Translations under genes and position numbers: made by a program
Notes under the pieces: model-generated
What the model was told of the DNA's origin: nothing
The model's input: only the letters and a program-made list of their open reading frames with translations
The model's database searches: none
Assembly (NCBI GenBank): GCA_945863115.1
Contig: CAMAYZ010000003.1
Span: forward strand, 1 to 64,000
Origin: Bifidobacterium breve
Lineage (GTDB): Bacteria; Actinomycetota; Actinomycetes; Nanopelagicales; Nanopelagicaceae
DNA: 64,000 nucleotides
Direction of reading: 5' to 3'
Shown here: positions 7,903-15,980 of the stretch, piece after piece
Numbering within the stretch: the first letter of the stretch is position 1
Layout of the letters: the number at the start of each line of letters is the position of its first letter

Positions 7903-8819
7903 TTTGCTCCTCCTCGATGTATTAGTTCACGTGCAAGTCTGCGATATGACACAGCACCGGTAGAGCTGCTGGCATAAGTTGTTATTGGTTCACCCTTAAC
8001 GGTTGATTCAGAGAATCGAACAGTTCGCGAAATAATTGTATCTAGAAGGTCATCCGGAAATTCCTTGTAAATCAGTTCCAAGACTTCTCTAGAGTGAGCA
8101 GTTTTGCGCTCAAACATTGTGGCTAAAATTCCATCAATTTCCAAGTGCGGATTGGTATTTGACTTAACTTTATCGATTGTCTCGCGCACTAACCCAAGAC
8201 CTAGCACCGCAAAATATTCGCATTCCATCGGTATCAAAACACCATTCGAGGCTGTTAAGGCGTTAATGGTTAGCGTGCCGAGTGATGGGGAACAATCGAT
8301 AAGAATGTCGTCGTATTGATCAATGATTGGTTCTAGCATTTTCCGGAGTTTGTGTTCTTTGGCTAATTCTGAAACGAAAGCGGCATCCGCTGCAGCTAAA
8401 TCCTTGTGACCACGAATGAAATCAAGACCCGGAACATTAGACTTTAATATGAACTCTGCAATATTTGCTTGTGAATCATTTAGTAGATACCAGATTGATC
8501 CATACTGTTCTTTGATTTGCTGCGGTTTAATTCCTAGACCGGTTGTCATACTCGCTTGTGAATCAAAGTCTATTAATAAAACTCTACGACCAAGTTCAGC
8601 GAGAGCTGCTCCAAGATTTATAGTTGTAGTTGTTTTACCAACTCCACCTTTTTGATTAACTACAGAGATAACTCGTGCTGGCCCAGATGCTGGTGGTGTC
8701 TTTATTTGTGGGAAATCGCGCAATTTCTTTCCAAGAACGCTCGAGGTCGCGGAGAGTTCCTCTTCACGAATTGTCGATTTAGTTCCTAAGCGAGAAACCT
8801 TCGAATTGCTTTTTGCCAT
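7899..8819 (-). CDS. ParA-family ATPase
   Basis: 306 aa. Residues 1-45 form a variable basic leader. The ParA core starts VISVVNQKGGVGKTTT, with the deviant Walker A KGGVGKTT at 57-64. Walker A' lies in RVLLIDFDSQASMTTGLG and Walker B in DDILIDCSPSLG. It belongs to the chromosomal orphan ParA/Soj-like group found beside scpAB in actinobacteria, a second ParA separate from the oriC-linked parAB. Here it points away from scpA, whereas in mycobacteria the equivalent gene is co-directional with scpAB. It is coupled to a downstream RHH protein and has a leaderless-type promoter. Role (segregation or positioning) is inferred. Confidence 0.88.
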   Translation of the reverse strand: MAKSNSKVSRLGTKSTIREEELSATSSVLGKKLRDFPQIKTPPASGPARVISVVNQKGGVGKTTTTINLGAALAELGRRVLLIDFDSQASMTTGLGIKPQQIKEQYGSIWYLLNDSQANIAEFILKSNVPGLDFIRGHKDLAAADAAFVSELAKEHKLRKMLEPIIDQYDDILIDCSPSLGTLTINALTASNGVLIPMECEYFAVLGLGLVRETIDKVKSNTNPHLEIDGILATMFERKTAHSREVLELIYKEFPDDLLDTIISRTVRFSESTVKGEPITTYASSSTGAVSYRRLARELIHRGGAK

Positions 8820-8825
8820 GGCCGG

Positions 8826-8854
8826 ACTCTACGGCGGTGCGATTGGGTGTGCAA
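8826..8854 (-). promoter_or_regulatory. Leaderless promoter of parA
   Basis: Reading the minus strand, TTGCAC (8854-8849) and TAGAGT (8831-8826) are 17 bp apart. TAGAGT lies at -12 to -7 from the parA ATG, so transcription would start at the A of the start codon, with no Shine-Dalgarno. It interleaves with the scpA promoter on the other strand, so the two probably interfere. Confidence 0.6.
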
Positions 8855-8872
8855 GCGTAAGTGCATTACCTT
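8843..8872 (+). promoter_or_regulatory. Leaderless promoter of scpA
   Basis: TTGGGT (8843-8848) and TACCTT (8867-8872) are 18 bp apart. TACCTT lies at -12 to -7 from the ATG at 8879, which argues for that start over the GTG at 8861. No Shine-Dalgarno is present. Its -35 overlaps that of the divergent parA promoter. Confidence 0.55.
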
Positions 8873-8878
8873 TGCGCC

Positions 8879-9775
8879 ATGAATGCCAGCAATGAGGGTG
8901 TAATTGACGAAGCCGAAGCGCAAATTCCGGGTGTAACACCGGAAACGCCAGCGGGTTTTTCCGTTCACCTGTCCAATTTCGAGGGTCCATTCGATTTATT
9001 GCTCCAGTTGATTTCTCGCCACAAGATGGATGTCACTGAGATAGCGCTCGGAGTCGTCACGGATGATTTCATTGCTTACATCCGAGCTTTGGAAGGCTCT
9101 GAGGATGGCTGGGACCTTGAGAAGACAACAGAGTTTCTAGTGGTAGCGGCGACACTTCTGGATTTGAAGGCAGCCAGGCTGCTTCCTTCTGGAGAAATAG
9201 AGGATGAGGGGGATCTAGCGCTCCTTGAGGCTCGCGACCTACTTTTTGCCCGCTTATTGCAATATCGCGCCTTCAAGTCGATTGCAACGATCTTTAGCGA
9301 GCGGTTGGCCCGAGAAGAGCGGAGTTTTGCCCGCGTGGTCGCCCTCGAGGCTCATTTCTCAAGTTTGCTACCTGAGGTTCTAATTGGGGTTGGAGCTGAG
9401 CGCTTTGGCGCCATAGCTCAGCGCGTGCTTTCACCGAAAATTGCCCCCTCCGTAGGGATTTCCCATATTCATAGTCCGCTGGTGAGCGTTGCCGAAGAAG
9501 CTATTACCATCGTTAATGAGTTGCGCCGGACCGGTAGGAGCACCTTTCGCCACCTTGTTAGTGATGCCAGCTCAGTATTAGTGGTCGTGGCTCGGTTCCT
9601 GGCCCTCCTTGAGTTGTATCGCGAGGGCGTAGTGCGATTTGAGCAGGTAATTGCTCTAGGCGAATTGGCAATAACTTGGACCGGCAGCGCTGAGGGCGAA
9701 ATTGAAGTGAGTGACGAGTTCGATATTCCGTTAGTTCAATCCGAAGATAATACAAATGGAGAGTCAAATGTCTAA
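8879..9775 (+). CDS. scpA: Segregation and condensation protein A
   Basis: 298 aa from ATG 8879; a GTG at 8861 would add six residues. This is the kleisin subunit that bridges SMC heads with ScpB in the chromosome-condensation complex. The kleisin N-terminal signature FSVHLSNFEGPFDLLLQLISRHKMDVTEIALG is clear near residues 27-58, followed by DFIAYIRALEG and TEFLVVAATLLDLKAARLLP. The C-terminal winged-helix part includes ALLELYREGVVRFEQ. Upstream is a leaderless-type TACCTT box; the divergent parA shares the intergenic region. It overlaps scpB by 8 bp. Confidence 0.93.
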   Translation: MNASNEGVIDEAEAQIPGVTPETPAGFSVHLSNFEGPFDLLLQLISRHKMDVTEIALGVVTDDFIAYIRALEGSEDGWDLEKTTEFLVVAATLLDLKAARLLPSGEIEDEGDLALLEARDLLFARLLQYRAFKSIATIFSERLAREERSFARVVALEAHFSSLLPEVLIGVGAERFGAIAQRVLSPKIAPSVGISHIHSPLVSVAEEAITIVNELRRTGRSTFRHLVSDASSVLVVVARFLALLELYREGVVRFEQVIALGELAITWTGSAEGEIEVSDEFDIPLVQSEDNTNGESNV

Positions 9776-10325
9776 TCTTGAACTTAATAGATCACTTGAA
9801 GCCATCCTCATGGTCGTCGATGAGCCGGTTTCTGAGCTAATTCTAGCTCAGATCACCGAAACACCAACAGAAACTGTAATGAGCGCACTTCAGGACTTGG
9901 CTCGCGAGTATGAGGAATCAGGGCGTGGCTTCGAGTTACGCCAAATTTCCGGTGGCTGGCGGTTTTATAGCCACCCAGATCTCGCACCAATAGTCGAGAA
10001 ATTTGTTTTAGATGGCCAGCAATCACGCTTAACTCAGGCAGCTCTAGAGACTCTTGCCGTGATTGCTTACCGCCAACCAGTGTCCAGAGCTCGAGTTTCT
10101 GCAATTCGTGGAGTAAACGTTGAAGCCGTCATGAAGACTTTGGTCACCAGGGGATTGGTGGAGGAGAGCGGAATTGAGCATGAAACTGGGGCAATTCTCT
10201 ACAGCACAACTAGTTTCTTCTTAGAGAAGCTGGGGCTAAACAATGTGGCCGATCTTCCGGCGCTAGCTCCATTCCTGCCAGATGTAGATGCTCTTGATGA
10301 AGTGCTTTCTACGCTCACTGACTAG
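9768..10325 (+). CDS. scpB: Segregation and condensation protein B
   Basis: 185 aa from ATG 9768, preceded closely by GGAGAG; an in-frame ATG at 9756 would add four residues. ScpB is a tandem winged-helix protein that binds ScpA in the SMC-ScpAB condensin. Conserved segments are LEAILMVVDEPVS, GRGFELRQISGGWRFY, LTQAALETLAVIAYRQPVSRARVSAIRGVN and VMKTLVTRGLVEE. Length is normal. It overlaps scpA, so the two are made together, and is followed by an RluB-type synthase as in many Gram-positive bacteria. Confidence 0.93.
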   Translation: MSNLELNRSLEAILMVVDEPVSELILAQITETPTETVMSALQDLAREYEESGRGFELRQISGGWRFYSHPDLAPIVEKFVLDGQQSRLTQAALETLAVIAYRQPVSRARVSAIRGVNVEAVMKTLVTRGLVEESGIEHETGAILYSTTSFFLEKLGLNNVADLPALAPFLPDVDALDEVLSTLTD

Positions 10326-10448
10326 ATTTCAAGGGCACCCACGATTAGGGGAGCCGCTGATTTTGCCGTAACCTACGGTTGTAAGAACTCCTAAATGGTT
10401 CCAAAATCCAAATTCCACGCTGTTGAAGCCGTTGAAAAGAGAAATAAC

Positions 10449-11183
10449 ATGGGTCTAATACGTCTACAAAAAATCCTTGCTGATGCCGGTATTGCAAGCA
10501 GAAGAGCAAGCGAGCAGATGATTCTCGATGGCAGAGTCAGCGTTGATGGTTCACAGATTTTTGAGCTCGGGAGCAAGTATGACCCGGAAATCTCTAAAGT
10601 TGAAGTTGATGGTGAAGCAATTAAGCTCAATAAGACTAAGACTTACCTTGCATTTTATAAACCTCGGGGGGTAATTTCCACTATGTCAGACCCTGATGGA
10701 CGTGCCAATTTGGGAGATTTCTTTGAAAGCAGAAACGAACGCCTTTTCCATGTGGGGCGCCTAGACAAGGAGAGCGAGGGCTTGATCTTGTTGACTAATG
10801 ATGGTGCTTTTACCCATAGAGCTACTCATCCAAGTTACGGAATGAACAAGAAGTATCTTTTAGAGATAGAGGGGCAGTTCCTAAAAGAACATATTGACCA
10901 GTTATTGAAGGGTGTTGTTCTTGAGGATGGTATGGCCCGAGCTTTGGAAGTAAAGGTCGTTCGCGAAGTCAATCCCAAGCACCACTGGGTTGAAGTGTCG
11001 ATTCATGAAGGTAGATTTCACATCATTCGACGAATGTTCGAATTCTTGGAGCTAGAGGTTCTTCGCTTGATTCGAACCGACTTCGGCCCGATCTCGATTG
11101 GGGAGACCAAGGAAGGGCGTTGGCGCACCTTGAACTCGGTTGAACTCGAAAACCTATATAAGGTTTTAAAGCTAAATCTATAA
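10449..11183 (+). CDS. rluB: RluB-family 23S rRNA pseudouridine synthase
   Basis: 244 aa from ATG 10449; an in-frame ATG at 10395 would add 18 residues unlike the family's usual N-terminus. Residues 1-~60 form an S4 RNA-binding domain (IRLQKILADAGIASRRASEQMI). The synthase domain has YLAFYKPRGVISTMSDPDG and the catalytic loop GRLDKESEGLILLTNDG with Asp at about 106. RluB modifies helix 89-90 of 23S rRNA; substrate specificity here is by homology. It follows scpB, the usual context. A small palindrome (CCGTA-acc-TACGG, 10366-10378) and a TACGGT box lie upstream, so it may have its own promoter. Confidence 0.88.
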   Translation: MGLIRLQKILADAGIASRRASEQMILDGRVSVDGSQIFELGSKYDPEISKVEVDGEAIKLNKTKTYLAFYKPRGVISTMSDPDGRANLGDFFESRNERLFHVGRLDKESEGLILLTNDGAFTHRATHPSYGMNKKYLLEIEGQFLKEHIDQLLKGVVLEDGMARALEVKVVREVNPKHHWVEVSIHEGRFHIIRRMFEFLELEVLRLIRTDFGPISIGETKEGRWRTLNSVELENLYKVLKLNL

Positions 11184-11428
11184 ATAGAATTGCACAATAG
11201 ATATATAACTATTTATCGGTTTAAAGAGTGACCCCCAAAAAGTGATTTATCTATATTATCACGCTGATTATCTTCGATTGAATCTATTTATCGATATTTA
11301 GTATTTTTCATGCAGAACCAGAAATATAATGTCGATATTAAGAAGGAACTATTAATCGACATATTGTTTAACATCTTAATGGGTTTAAACCTTTCCCCTG
11401 GGAAGAGTGCGCAGGGTAGAATCTCCCA
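11184..11428. other. AT-rich intergenic region with repeated TCGAT-type elements
   Basis: This is one of the longest gene-free stretches in the window (245 bp), much richer in A+T than its flanks. Similar elements recur: ATCGATATTTA near 11291, TGTCGATATTAA at 11330 and the inverted TTAATCGACA at 11352, the last two forming an imperfect inverted repeat around a purine-rich centre. GTGAT...ATCAC (about 11238-11260) and the palindrome GGTTTAAACC (11382-11391) also occur, as does TTCCC-CT-GGGAA just beyond it. No convincing ORF or terminator. It probably holds control sites for aroH-tyrA. Confidence 0.5.
11417..11422 (+). promoter_or_regulatory. Leaderless -10 box of aroH
   Basis: TAGAAT lies exactly at -12 to -7 from the aroH ATG (11429), placing the transcription start at the ATG. 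No Shine-Dalgarno is present. A clear -35 is not obvious; TTCCCC lies near the expected position. Confidence 0.55.
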
Positions 11429-11839
11429 ATGAAATCGGTTAGAGCTTTTCGAGGCGCCACCCAGTTATCAGCGGATACAAAAGCTGAGATGCGGGAAGCA
11501 GTGGTAGAACTCCTTCAAGATCTCCTGAAGGCAAACTCGATTTCTGACGATGACTTGATTTCAATCCTATTTACCGCCACTCCAGACATTCAGAGTGATT
11601 TCCCGGCCGCTGGAGTCCGAGAACTCGGTTTGGTGGATCTGCCTTTGATTTGCGCTCAAGAGTTGGACGTTGCGGGTTCGTTGCCTCGCACAATCCGCCT
11701 ACTGATTCATGCGAATTCTTCGCTGACTAGGGGCGAAGTTACACATAAGTATTTGCGGGGAGCTGTCGTTCTGAGACCAGATTTGGTTGCGAGAGCCGAT
11801 AAGTCGGGCATTGATTTAAAGATAGATGGAGAAAAGTGA
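11429..11839 (+). CDS. aroH: Chorismate mutase, AroH class
   Basis: 136 aa. Converts chorismate to prephenate at the entry to tyrosine and phenylalanine synthesis. It is the trimeric AroH type known from Bacillus and Streptomyces, not the helical AroQ type: the start RAFRGATQLSADT matches the RGATT motif with its active-site Arg, and FTATPDIQSDFPAAGVRELG, the acidic ELDVAGSLPRTIRLLIH (active-site Glu and Arg) and YLRGAVVLRPDL follow in order. It overlaps tyrA by 4 bp (GTGA), so the two steps to the tyrosine precursor are translationally coupled. A leaderless-type promoter precedes it. Confidence 0.93.
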   Translation: MKSVRAFRGATQLSADTKAEMREAVVELLQDLLKANSISDDDLISILFTATPDIQSDFPAAGVRELGLVDLPLICAQELDVAGSLPRTIRLLIHANSSLTRGEVTHKYLRGAVVLRPDLVARADKSGIDLKIDGEK

Positions 11840-12906
11840 CCCTAAGCGGACCGATTAAAGTTATTGGTTGTGGCTTGATCGGAACCTCCATCGCCCTACG
11901 CCTAAAAGAGGATGGGCTTGAGCTCATTCTTGCTGATAGCAATAAAAAGAATTTGGATTTGGCTTCCGATTTGCTAGGAGCCAGGGGGGTTTCATCTGAT
12001 CCGGCTCTGATTCTGATTGCGGTTCCGCCTGAACATGTTTTTGAAGTAGCGAAGAGTGAATTTGCGGTTCATCCGAAAGCTACATTTATAGACGTTAGTG
12101 GCATAAAGTCTAAACTCATGAATGAAGTTGAGGGTTTTCCGGAGTTGGCTCAGAATTATGTTTCAGTGCACCCGATGGCTGGACGGGAAACCTCTGGTCC
12201 GCAGAGCGCTAGATCGGATCTCTTTAAATCTCGAGCTTGGATTATCTCTAAATCAACGAAGTCGAGTTCTAAATCGGTAGCCGTTGCTCGTGAACTCGGG
12301 TCGCTTCTGGGTTCAACAATTTATGAGCTCGATGCGGAAACACATGATTCAGTCATTGCCTCGATTTCTCATCTGCCGCAGATTTTGAGTTCGGCTCTCG
12401 GCGCCAGCCTTACAGAGGTTGGTGTTGATGAACTTAATCTGGCCGGTCAAGGTTTAAGGGATGTTTCAAGGCTTGCCGACTCAGATCCTGAGTTATGGAG
12501 CGGCCTACTAATTGGAAATTCTAGGGAGATCTTGCCAAAAATCAGTGAAGTAATAAATCGACTTTCTGATCTTGCATCAGCGCTAGAAAAGAATGATCAA
12601 AACTCTGTTATCGAATTTCTCGCCGAAGGACGTGAGGGTAGAAACCGAATTCCTGGGAAACATGGTCTTGCTAAACGCGATTACACATATTTGCCAATCG
12701 TCATTGACGATAAGCCCGGTGGACTTGCACGAATATTTAATGAATGCGCAGAAATAGATGTCAATATTGAAGATTTGAGTATGGAACATAGCCCAGGGCA
12801 GGCAGTAGGACTTATTACTCTTGCATTGACTTCAGATGATGCTAATAAATTGCAGAAACATTTAATATCTAAGGGTTGGTTAGCACACGCACCGCGTAAA
12901 GGTTGA
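11836..12906 (+). CDS. tyrA: Prephenate dehydrogenase with C-terminal ACT domain
   Basis: 356 aa from GTG 11836, overlapping the aroH stop. An NAD-binding Rossmann motif, VIGCGLIGTSIALRLKEDG, lies near the N-terminus. The catalytic part has FIDVSGIKSKLM and the prephenate-binding VSVHPMAGRETSGPQSA, then a helical domain including IASISHLPQILSSALG. The last ~80 residues form an ACT-like domain (DDKPGGLARIFNECAEIDVNIEDLSMEHSP), suggesting allosteric control by an amino acid, probably tyrosine. The product is 4-hydroxyphenylpyruvate. With aroH it forms a two-gene module upstream of cmk-der, as in Streptomyces. Confidence 0.93.
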   Translation: MTLSGPIKVIGCGLIGTSIALRLKEDGLELILADSNKKNLDLASDLLGARGVSSDPALILIAVPPEHVFEVAKSEFAVHPKATFIDVSGIKSKLMNEVEGFPELAQNYVSVHPMAGRETSGPQSARSDLFKSRAWIISKSTKSSSKSVAVARELGSLLGSTIYELDAETHDSVIASISHLPQILSSALGASLTEVGVDELNLAGQGLRDVSRLADSDPELWSGLLIGNSREILPKISEVINRLSDLASALEKNDQNSVIEFLAEGREGRNRIPGKHGLAKRDYTYLPIVIDDKPGGLARIFNECAEIDVNIEDLSMEHSPGQAVGLITLALTSDDANKLQKHLISKGWLAHAPRKG

Positions 12907-12945
12907 TTTATCGGCTACTAAGTTTTTAGAGTGATGTTAAGGCAG

Positions 12946-12951
12946 TAAGGT
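12946..12951 (+). promoter_or_regulatory. Leaderless -10 box of cmk-der
   Basis: TAAGGT lies exactly at -12 to -7 from the ATG at 12958, in the 51-bp gap after tyrA. This suggests an independent, leaderless transcript for the Cmk-Der fusion, although AAGG could also act weakly as a Shine-Dalgarno. Confidence 0.5.
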
Positions 12952-12957
12952 TCGGGT

Positions 12958-14922
12958 ATGGCCGGAATAGTTGTAGCAATTGACGGTCCCAGCGGATCTG
13001 GAAAATCGAGCACATCTAAAGCTATCGCAATCCGCGCAAACTGGAATTATCTAGATACTGGAGCGCTTTATCGCGCAGCAACTTGGATTGCACTCAACAA
13101 AGGCGTCTCTGAAGGTTGGGAAATTATTTCTGCAATCAAGGAGCAACCAATTGTTTTTTCAAGTGACCCAAAGAATCCAAAGATATTTTGCGGGGATGTT
13201 GATGTAACAGATGAGATTCGTGGGGTAAGAGTCACAGACAATGTGAGCCGGATAAGTCAAATAGCTGAACTTCGTTCTTATCTTGTTGATATGCAGCAAA
13301 CAATTATTTCTAAAAGTGAAAACGGCATCGTGGTTGAAGGTAGAGATATTGGAACAGTTGTCGCCCCAGATGCAGACCTGAAAGTATTTCTTTATGCTGA
13401 TTTGCAGGCCCGAACTCTGCGCCGTGAGAGCGAAGAGATAAGGGCCGATAAGCCAACTGATGTTGCTCAATCGTTAAGCAGTAGAGATCATTTAGATTCA
13501 ACGAGAAAAATATCTCCTCTACGCCCCGCTGTAGACGCACTAGAACTTGATTCCACGGAACTCGATCTCGATGAAGTTGTTGATTTGATTTGGGAATGGC
13601 TTACTCGTAAAAGTTTATTGGGATTGCCTAAGGTCGCCGTGATTGGTCGACCAAACGTTGGTAAGTCCACTTTGGTAAATAGAATTATCGGAAGACGTGA
13701 AGCGATTGTTGAAGATACGCCGGGTGTGACTCGTGATCGCGTTAAATACGAGGCCGAGTGGAATGGTCGTCGCTTTATTATGATTGACACTGGTGGCTGG
13801 GAAGTAGCACCAGAAGGAATATCCGAGAAGATTACCGCCGGTTCCGAAGCAGCTATTGCAGAAGCTGACATTGTTCTGTTTGTAATTGATGCACAGGTTG
13901 GCGCGCTCGATGAAGACCAATCTCTTGTGAATTTGCTCCGTAAGTCGAAAAAGAAAGTTATCGTTGCTGCAAACAAGGTTGATGGAACTACTGAAGAAAC
14001 TGAAGCCCACGCGCTTTGGAATTTAGGATTCGGGGAACCGCGATTTGTCTCTGCGCTGCATGGAAGAGGAAGCGGAGATTTACTAGATTACTTAGTAAAA
14101 GAGTTACCTGAGATTGGATCAGAGAAGGCAGATGATGGATATCGTCGGATTGCTTTAGTTGGCAGACCGAATGTTGGAAAATCTAGTCTCTTAAATATTC
14201 TTGCTGGAGAATCTCGCGTGATCGTTGATGATGCAGCTGGAACTACTCGAGATCCAGTGGATGAGCTCATTGAAATTGGTGGATCTACTTGGCGTTTTAT
14301 CGACACTGCAGGAATTCGAAAGCGAGCTCATCAAGATAGCGGCACCGATTATTACGCCTCACTTAGAACAGCATCTGCTCTCGAAAGAGCGGAAGTGGCT
14401 GTTGTCGTCCTTGATGCATCGGTTCCATTGACCGAGCAAGATCTGCGAATAGTAAGTATGGTCGAAGAAGCAGGCCGCGGCCTTGTGATTGTTATGAATA
14501 AATGGGATTTAGTAGATGAAGAGCGCCAGCTTCAATTAGATAAAGAATTAGAACGAAATCTAGAACGCTTCCCATGGGCACAGCGGGTAAATGTTTCGGC
14601 GAAGACCGGTTGGCACAGAGACCGCTTGGCTCCAGCACTTCGAACTTCTATTTCCAGCTGGGAGAAACGAATTCCGACCAGCAAACTTAACTCGTTCTTG
14701 GGTGCACTCATCGGAGCAACTCCGCCACCTGTGCGCAGTGGTAAGCAACCAAAAATTCGCTTCGCAACACAAGCCGCGATTTGTCCACCCAAGTTCGTTG
14801 TCTTCGCAACTGAATTCGTCGAAACTTCTTATCGCCGATTCATTGAGCGCCGTTTACGTGAGGAATTTGGCTTCCCTGGAACACCGGTAGAAGTAGTGGT
14901 AAAAGTAAAAGAGCGGGATTAA
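12958..14922 (+). CDS. cmk-der: Bifunctional cytidylate kinase / ribosome-assembly GTPase Der
   Basis: 654 aa, a fusion. Residues 1-~218 are CMP kinase: P-loop [14 protein letters not shown], then [33 protein letters not shown] and the lid RRESEE. From ~225 follow two GTPase domains: first [12 protein letters not shown] (~229) with [14 protein letters not shown] and ANKVD; second [12 protein letters not shown] (~402) with [17 protein letters not shown] and MNKWD. A C-terminal KH-like domain ends the protein. Cmk makes CDP from CMP; Der acts in 50S assembly. The two genes are adjacent in many bacteria and fused in several actinobacteria. No internal Shine-Dalgarno was noticed at the junction. 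Confidence 0.95.
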   Translation: MAGIVVAIDGPSGSGKSSTSKAIAIRANWNYLDTGALYRAATWIALNKGVSEGWEIISAIKEQPIVFSSDPKNPKIFCGDVDVTDEIRGVRVTDNVSRISQIAELRSYLVDMQQTIISKSENGIVVEGRDIGTVVAPDADLKVFLYADLQARTLRRESEEIRADKPTDVAQSLSSRDHLDSTRKISPLRPAVDALELDSTELDLDEVVDLIWEWLTRKSLLGLPKVAVIGRPNVGKSTLVNRIIGRREAIVEDTPGVTRDRVKYEAEWNGRRFIMIDTGGWEVAPEGISEKITAGSEAAIAEADIVLFVIDAQVGALDEDQSLVNLLRKSKKKVIVAANKVDGTTEETEAHALWNLGFGEPRFVSALHGRGSGDLLDYLVKELPEIGSEKADDGYRRIALVGRPNVGKSSLLNILAGESRVIVDDAAGTTRDPVDELIEIGGSTWRFIDTAGIRKRAHQDSGTDYYASLRTASALERAEVAVVVLDASVPLTEQDLRIVSMVEEAGRGLVIVMNKWDLVDEERQLQLDKELERNLERFPWAQRVNVSAKTGWHRDRLAPALRTSISSWEKRIPTSKLNSFLGALIGATPPPVRSGKQPKIRFATQAAICPPKFVVFATEFVETSYRRFIERRLREEFGFPGTPVEVVVKVKERD

Positions 14923-14923
14923 C

Positions 14924-15496
14924 GTGTTTAGCCGCAAGGAAATTCTGACTATCCCGAATGCGATAACCGGCATCAGGGCTCTAGGGATTCCATTTTTCCT
15001 TTACGCATACCTAGGATTAGAAAATACTGGACTTGCCTTCGTGATTTTAACTATCGGAGCAATCTCAGATTATTTCGATGGAAAAGTTGCACGTTACCTC
15101 AAGCAAGAGTCCGCACTTGGCGCGATGTTAGATCCGACGATAGATCGTCTATATATTGCAGCAACAGTTATAGCCCTTGTCGTCAGTGATGTTGTTCCGT
15201 TATGGCTTCTAATACTTTTGATAAGCCGCGATCTTTGGATGACAGTAATTCTTGCAATAAAGAAGTCTCAAGGCACAGGGGTCTTCGAAGTTACTTTCTT
15301 AGGGAAAGCTGCGACCTTCAATCTCCTCTACGCCTTTCCATTTCTCTTGGTCGCAGGCGATAACGGAATTGGCCAGGTGTTCTTTATCGCGGGTTGGGGT
15401 TTTGCAATCTGGGGCGTTGGGCTTTATTGGGTTACTGCTATGCAATACACATATGTTGCACTCAGGGAAATTAAGGGCAATAATGCGCCAAATTAA
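14924..15496 (+). CDS. CDP-alcohol phosphatidyltransferase family protein
   Basis: 190 aa integral membrane enzyme with several predicted transmembrane segments. The CDP-OH-P signature D-x2-D-G-x2-A-R-x8-G-x3-D-x3-D is complete: DYFDGKVAR then ESALGAMLDPTIDR. It transfers a phospho-alcohol onto CDP-diacylglycerol. The position between der and gcvH parallels pgsA2 near gcvH in mycobacteria. Phosphatidylglycerophosphate synthase or cardiolipin synthase are the likely activities; substrate cannot be settled by eye. The start GTG 14924 comes 1 base after the cmk-der stop. Confidence 0.85.
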   Translation: MFSRKEILTIPNAITGIRALGIPFFLYAYLGLENTGLAFVILTIGAISDYFDGKVARYLKQESALGAMLDPTIDRLYIAATVIALVVSDVVPLWLLILLISRDLWMTVILAIKKSQGTGVFEVTFLGKAATFNLLYAFPFLLVAGDNGIGQVFFIAGWGFAIWGVGLYWVTAMQYTYVALREIKGNNAPN

Positions 15497-15522
15497 ATCA
15501 AAGAGAGTTGATTGGGGTTCGA

Positions 15523-15903
15523 GTGTCCACTGTGCCAAGTGATTTACAGTTCACCAAAGAGCACGAGTGGGTTGCCTCAACCTCAACGGCAAATATTTAT
15601 CGAGTCGGAATAACCGACTTCGCACAATCTGCACTTGGCGACATTGTTTATGTGCAATTGCCTAAATTAGGGCAAGCTGTCACAGCCGGCGCGGTCTGCG
15701 GGGAGATCGAATCTACGAAGAGCGTTTCCGAGATTTATTCACCACTAACAGGTGAAGTTTCTGCCATAAACACGAATTTGGATGGCGCTCCAGAAGTAAT
15801 CAACTCCGAACCATATGGTTCTGGTTGGATCCTAGAAATTTCAGTATCAGGGGAGCTCCCTAAGCTTCTGAGTGGTCAGGAATATACAGAACTCACGGCT
15901 TGA
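15523..15903 (+). CDS. gcvH: Glycine cleavage system H protein
   Basis: 126 aa from GTG 15523, preceded by GGGG at 5-nt spacing; an in-frame TTG at 15508 and GTG at 15532 are alternatives. The N-terminus LQFTKEHEWVA is canonical. The lipoylation site is Lys ~66 in EIESTKSVSEIYSPLTGEV; NSEPYGSGWILEI is the usual C-terminal block. It carries the aminomethyl group between GcvP and GcvT. gcvP lies 2.5 kb downstream, separated by GarA-like and MerR genes as in mycobacteria; gcvT is not in the window. Confidence 0.95.
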   Translation: MSTVPSDLQFTKEHEWVASTSTANIYRVGITDFAQSALGDIVYVQLPKLGQAVTAGAVCGEIESTKSVSEIYSPLTGEVSAINTNLDGAPEVINSEPYGSGWILEISVSGELPKLLSGQEYTELTA

Positions 15904-15941
15904 CCCGCTCAAATACTTTCAATAGTGTCAGCCTGTAGTTG

Positions 15942-15960
15942 AACCTCAAGGTTTGAGGGT
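15942..15960. promoter_or_regulatory. Palindromic operator-like site upstream of the FHA gene
   Basis: AACCTCAAGGTTTGAGGGT contains the inverted repeat CCTCAA-GGT-TTGAGG. It lies in the 77-bp gap before the garA-like gene. The ten bases AACCTCAAGG recur at 17689-17698, upstream of the second MerR gene. Short dyads of this sort are typical of MerR-family targets, and two MerR genes are next door. Binding is inference. Confidence 0.45.
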
Positions 15961-15980
15961 GAGATTAGGGGGATGAGTTA

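Noticed and set aside
13488-13976. 162-aa antisense ORF inside cmk-der
   Set aside because: Shadow of a well-conserved coding frame; composition is that of an antisense artefact.
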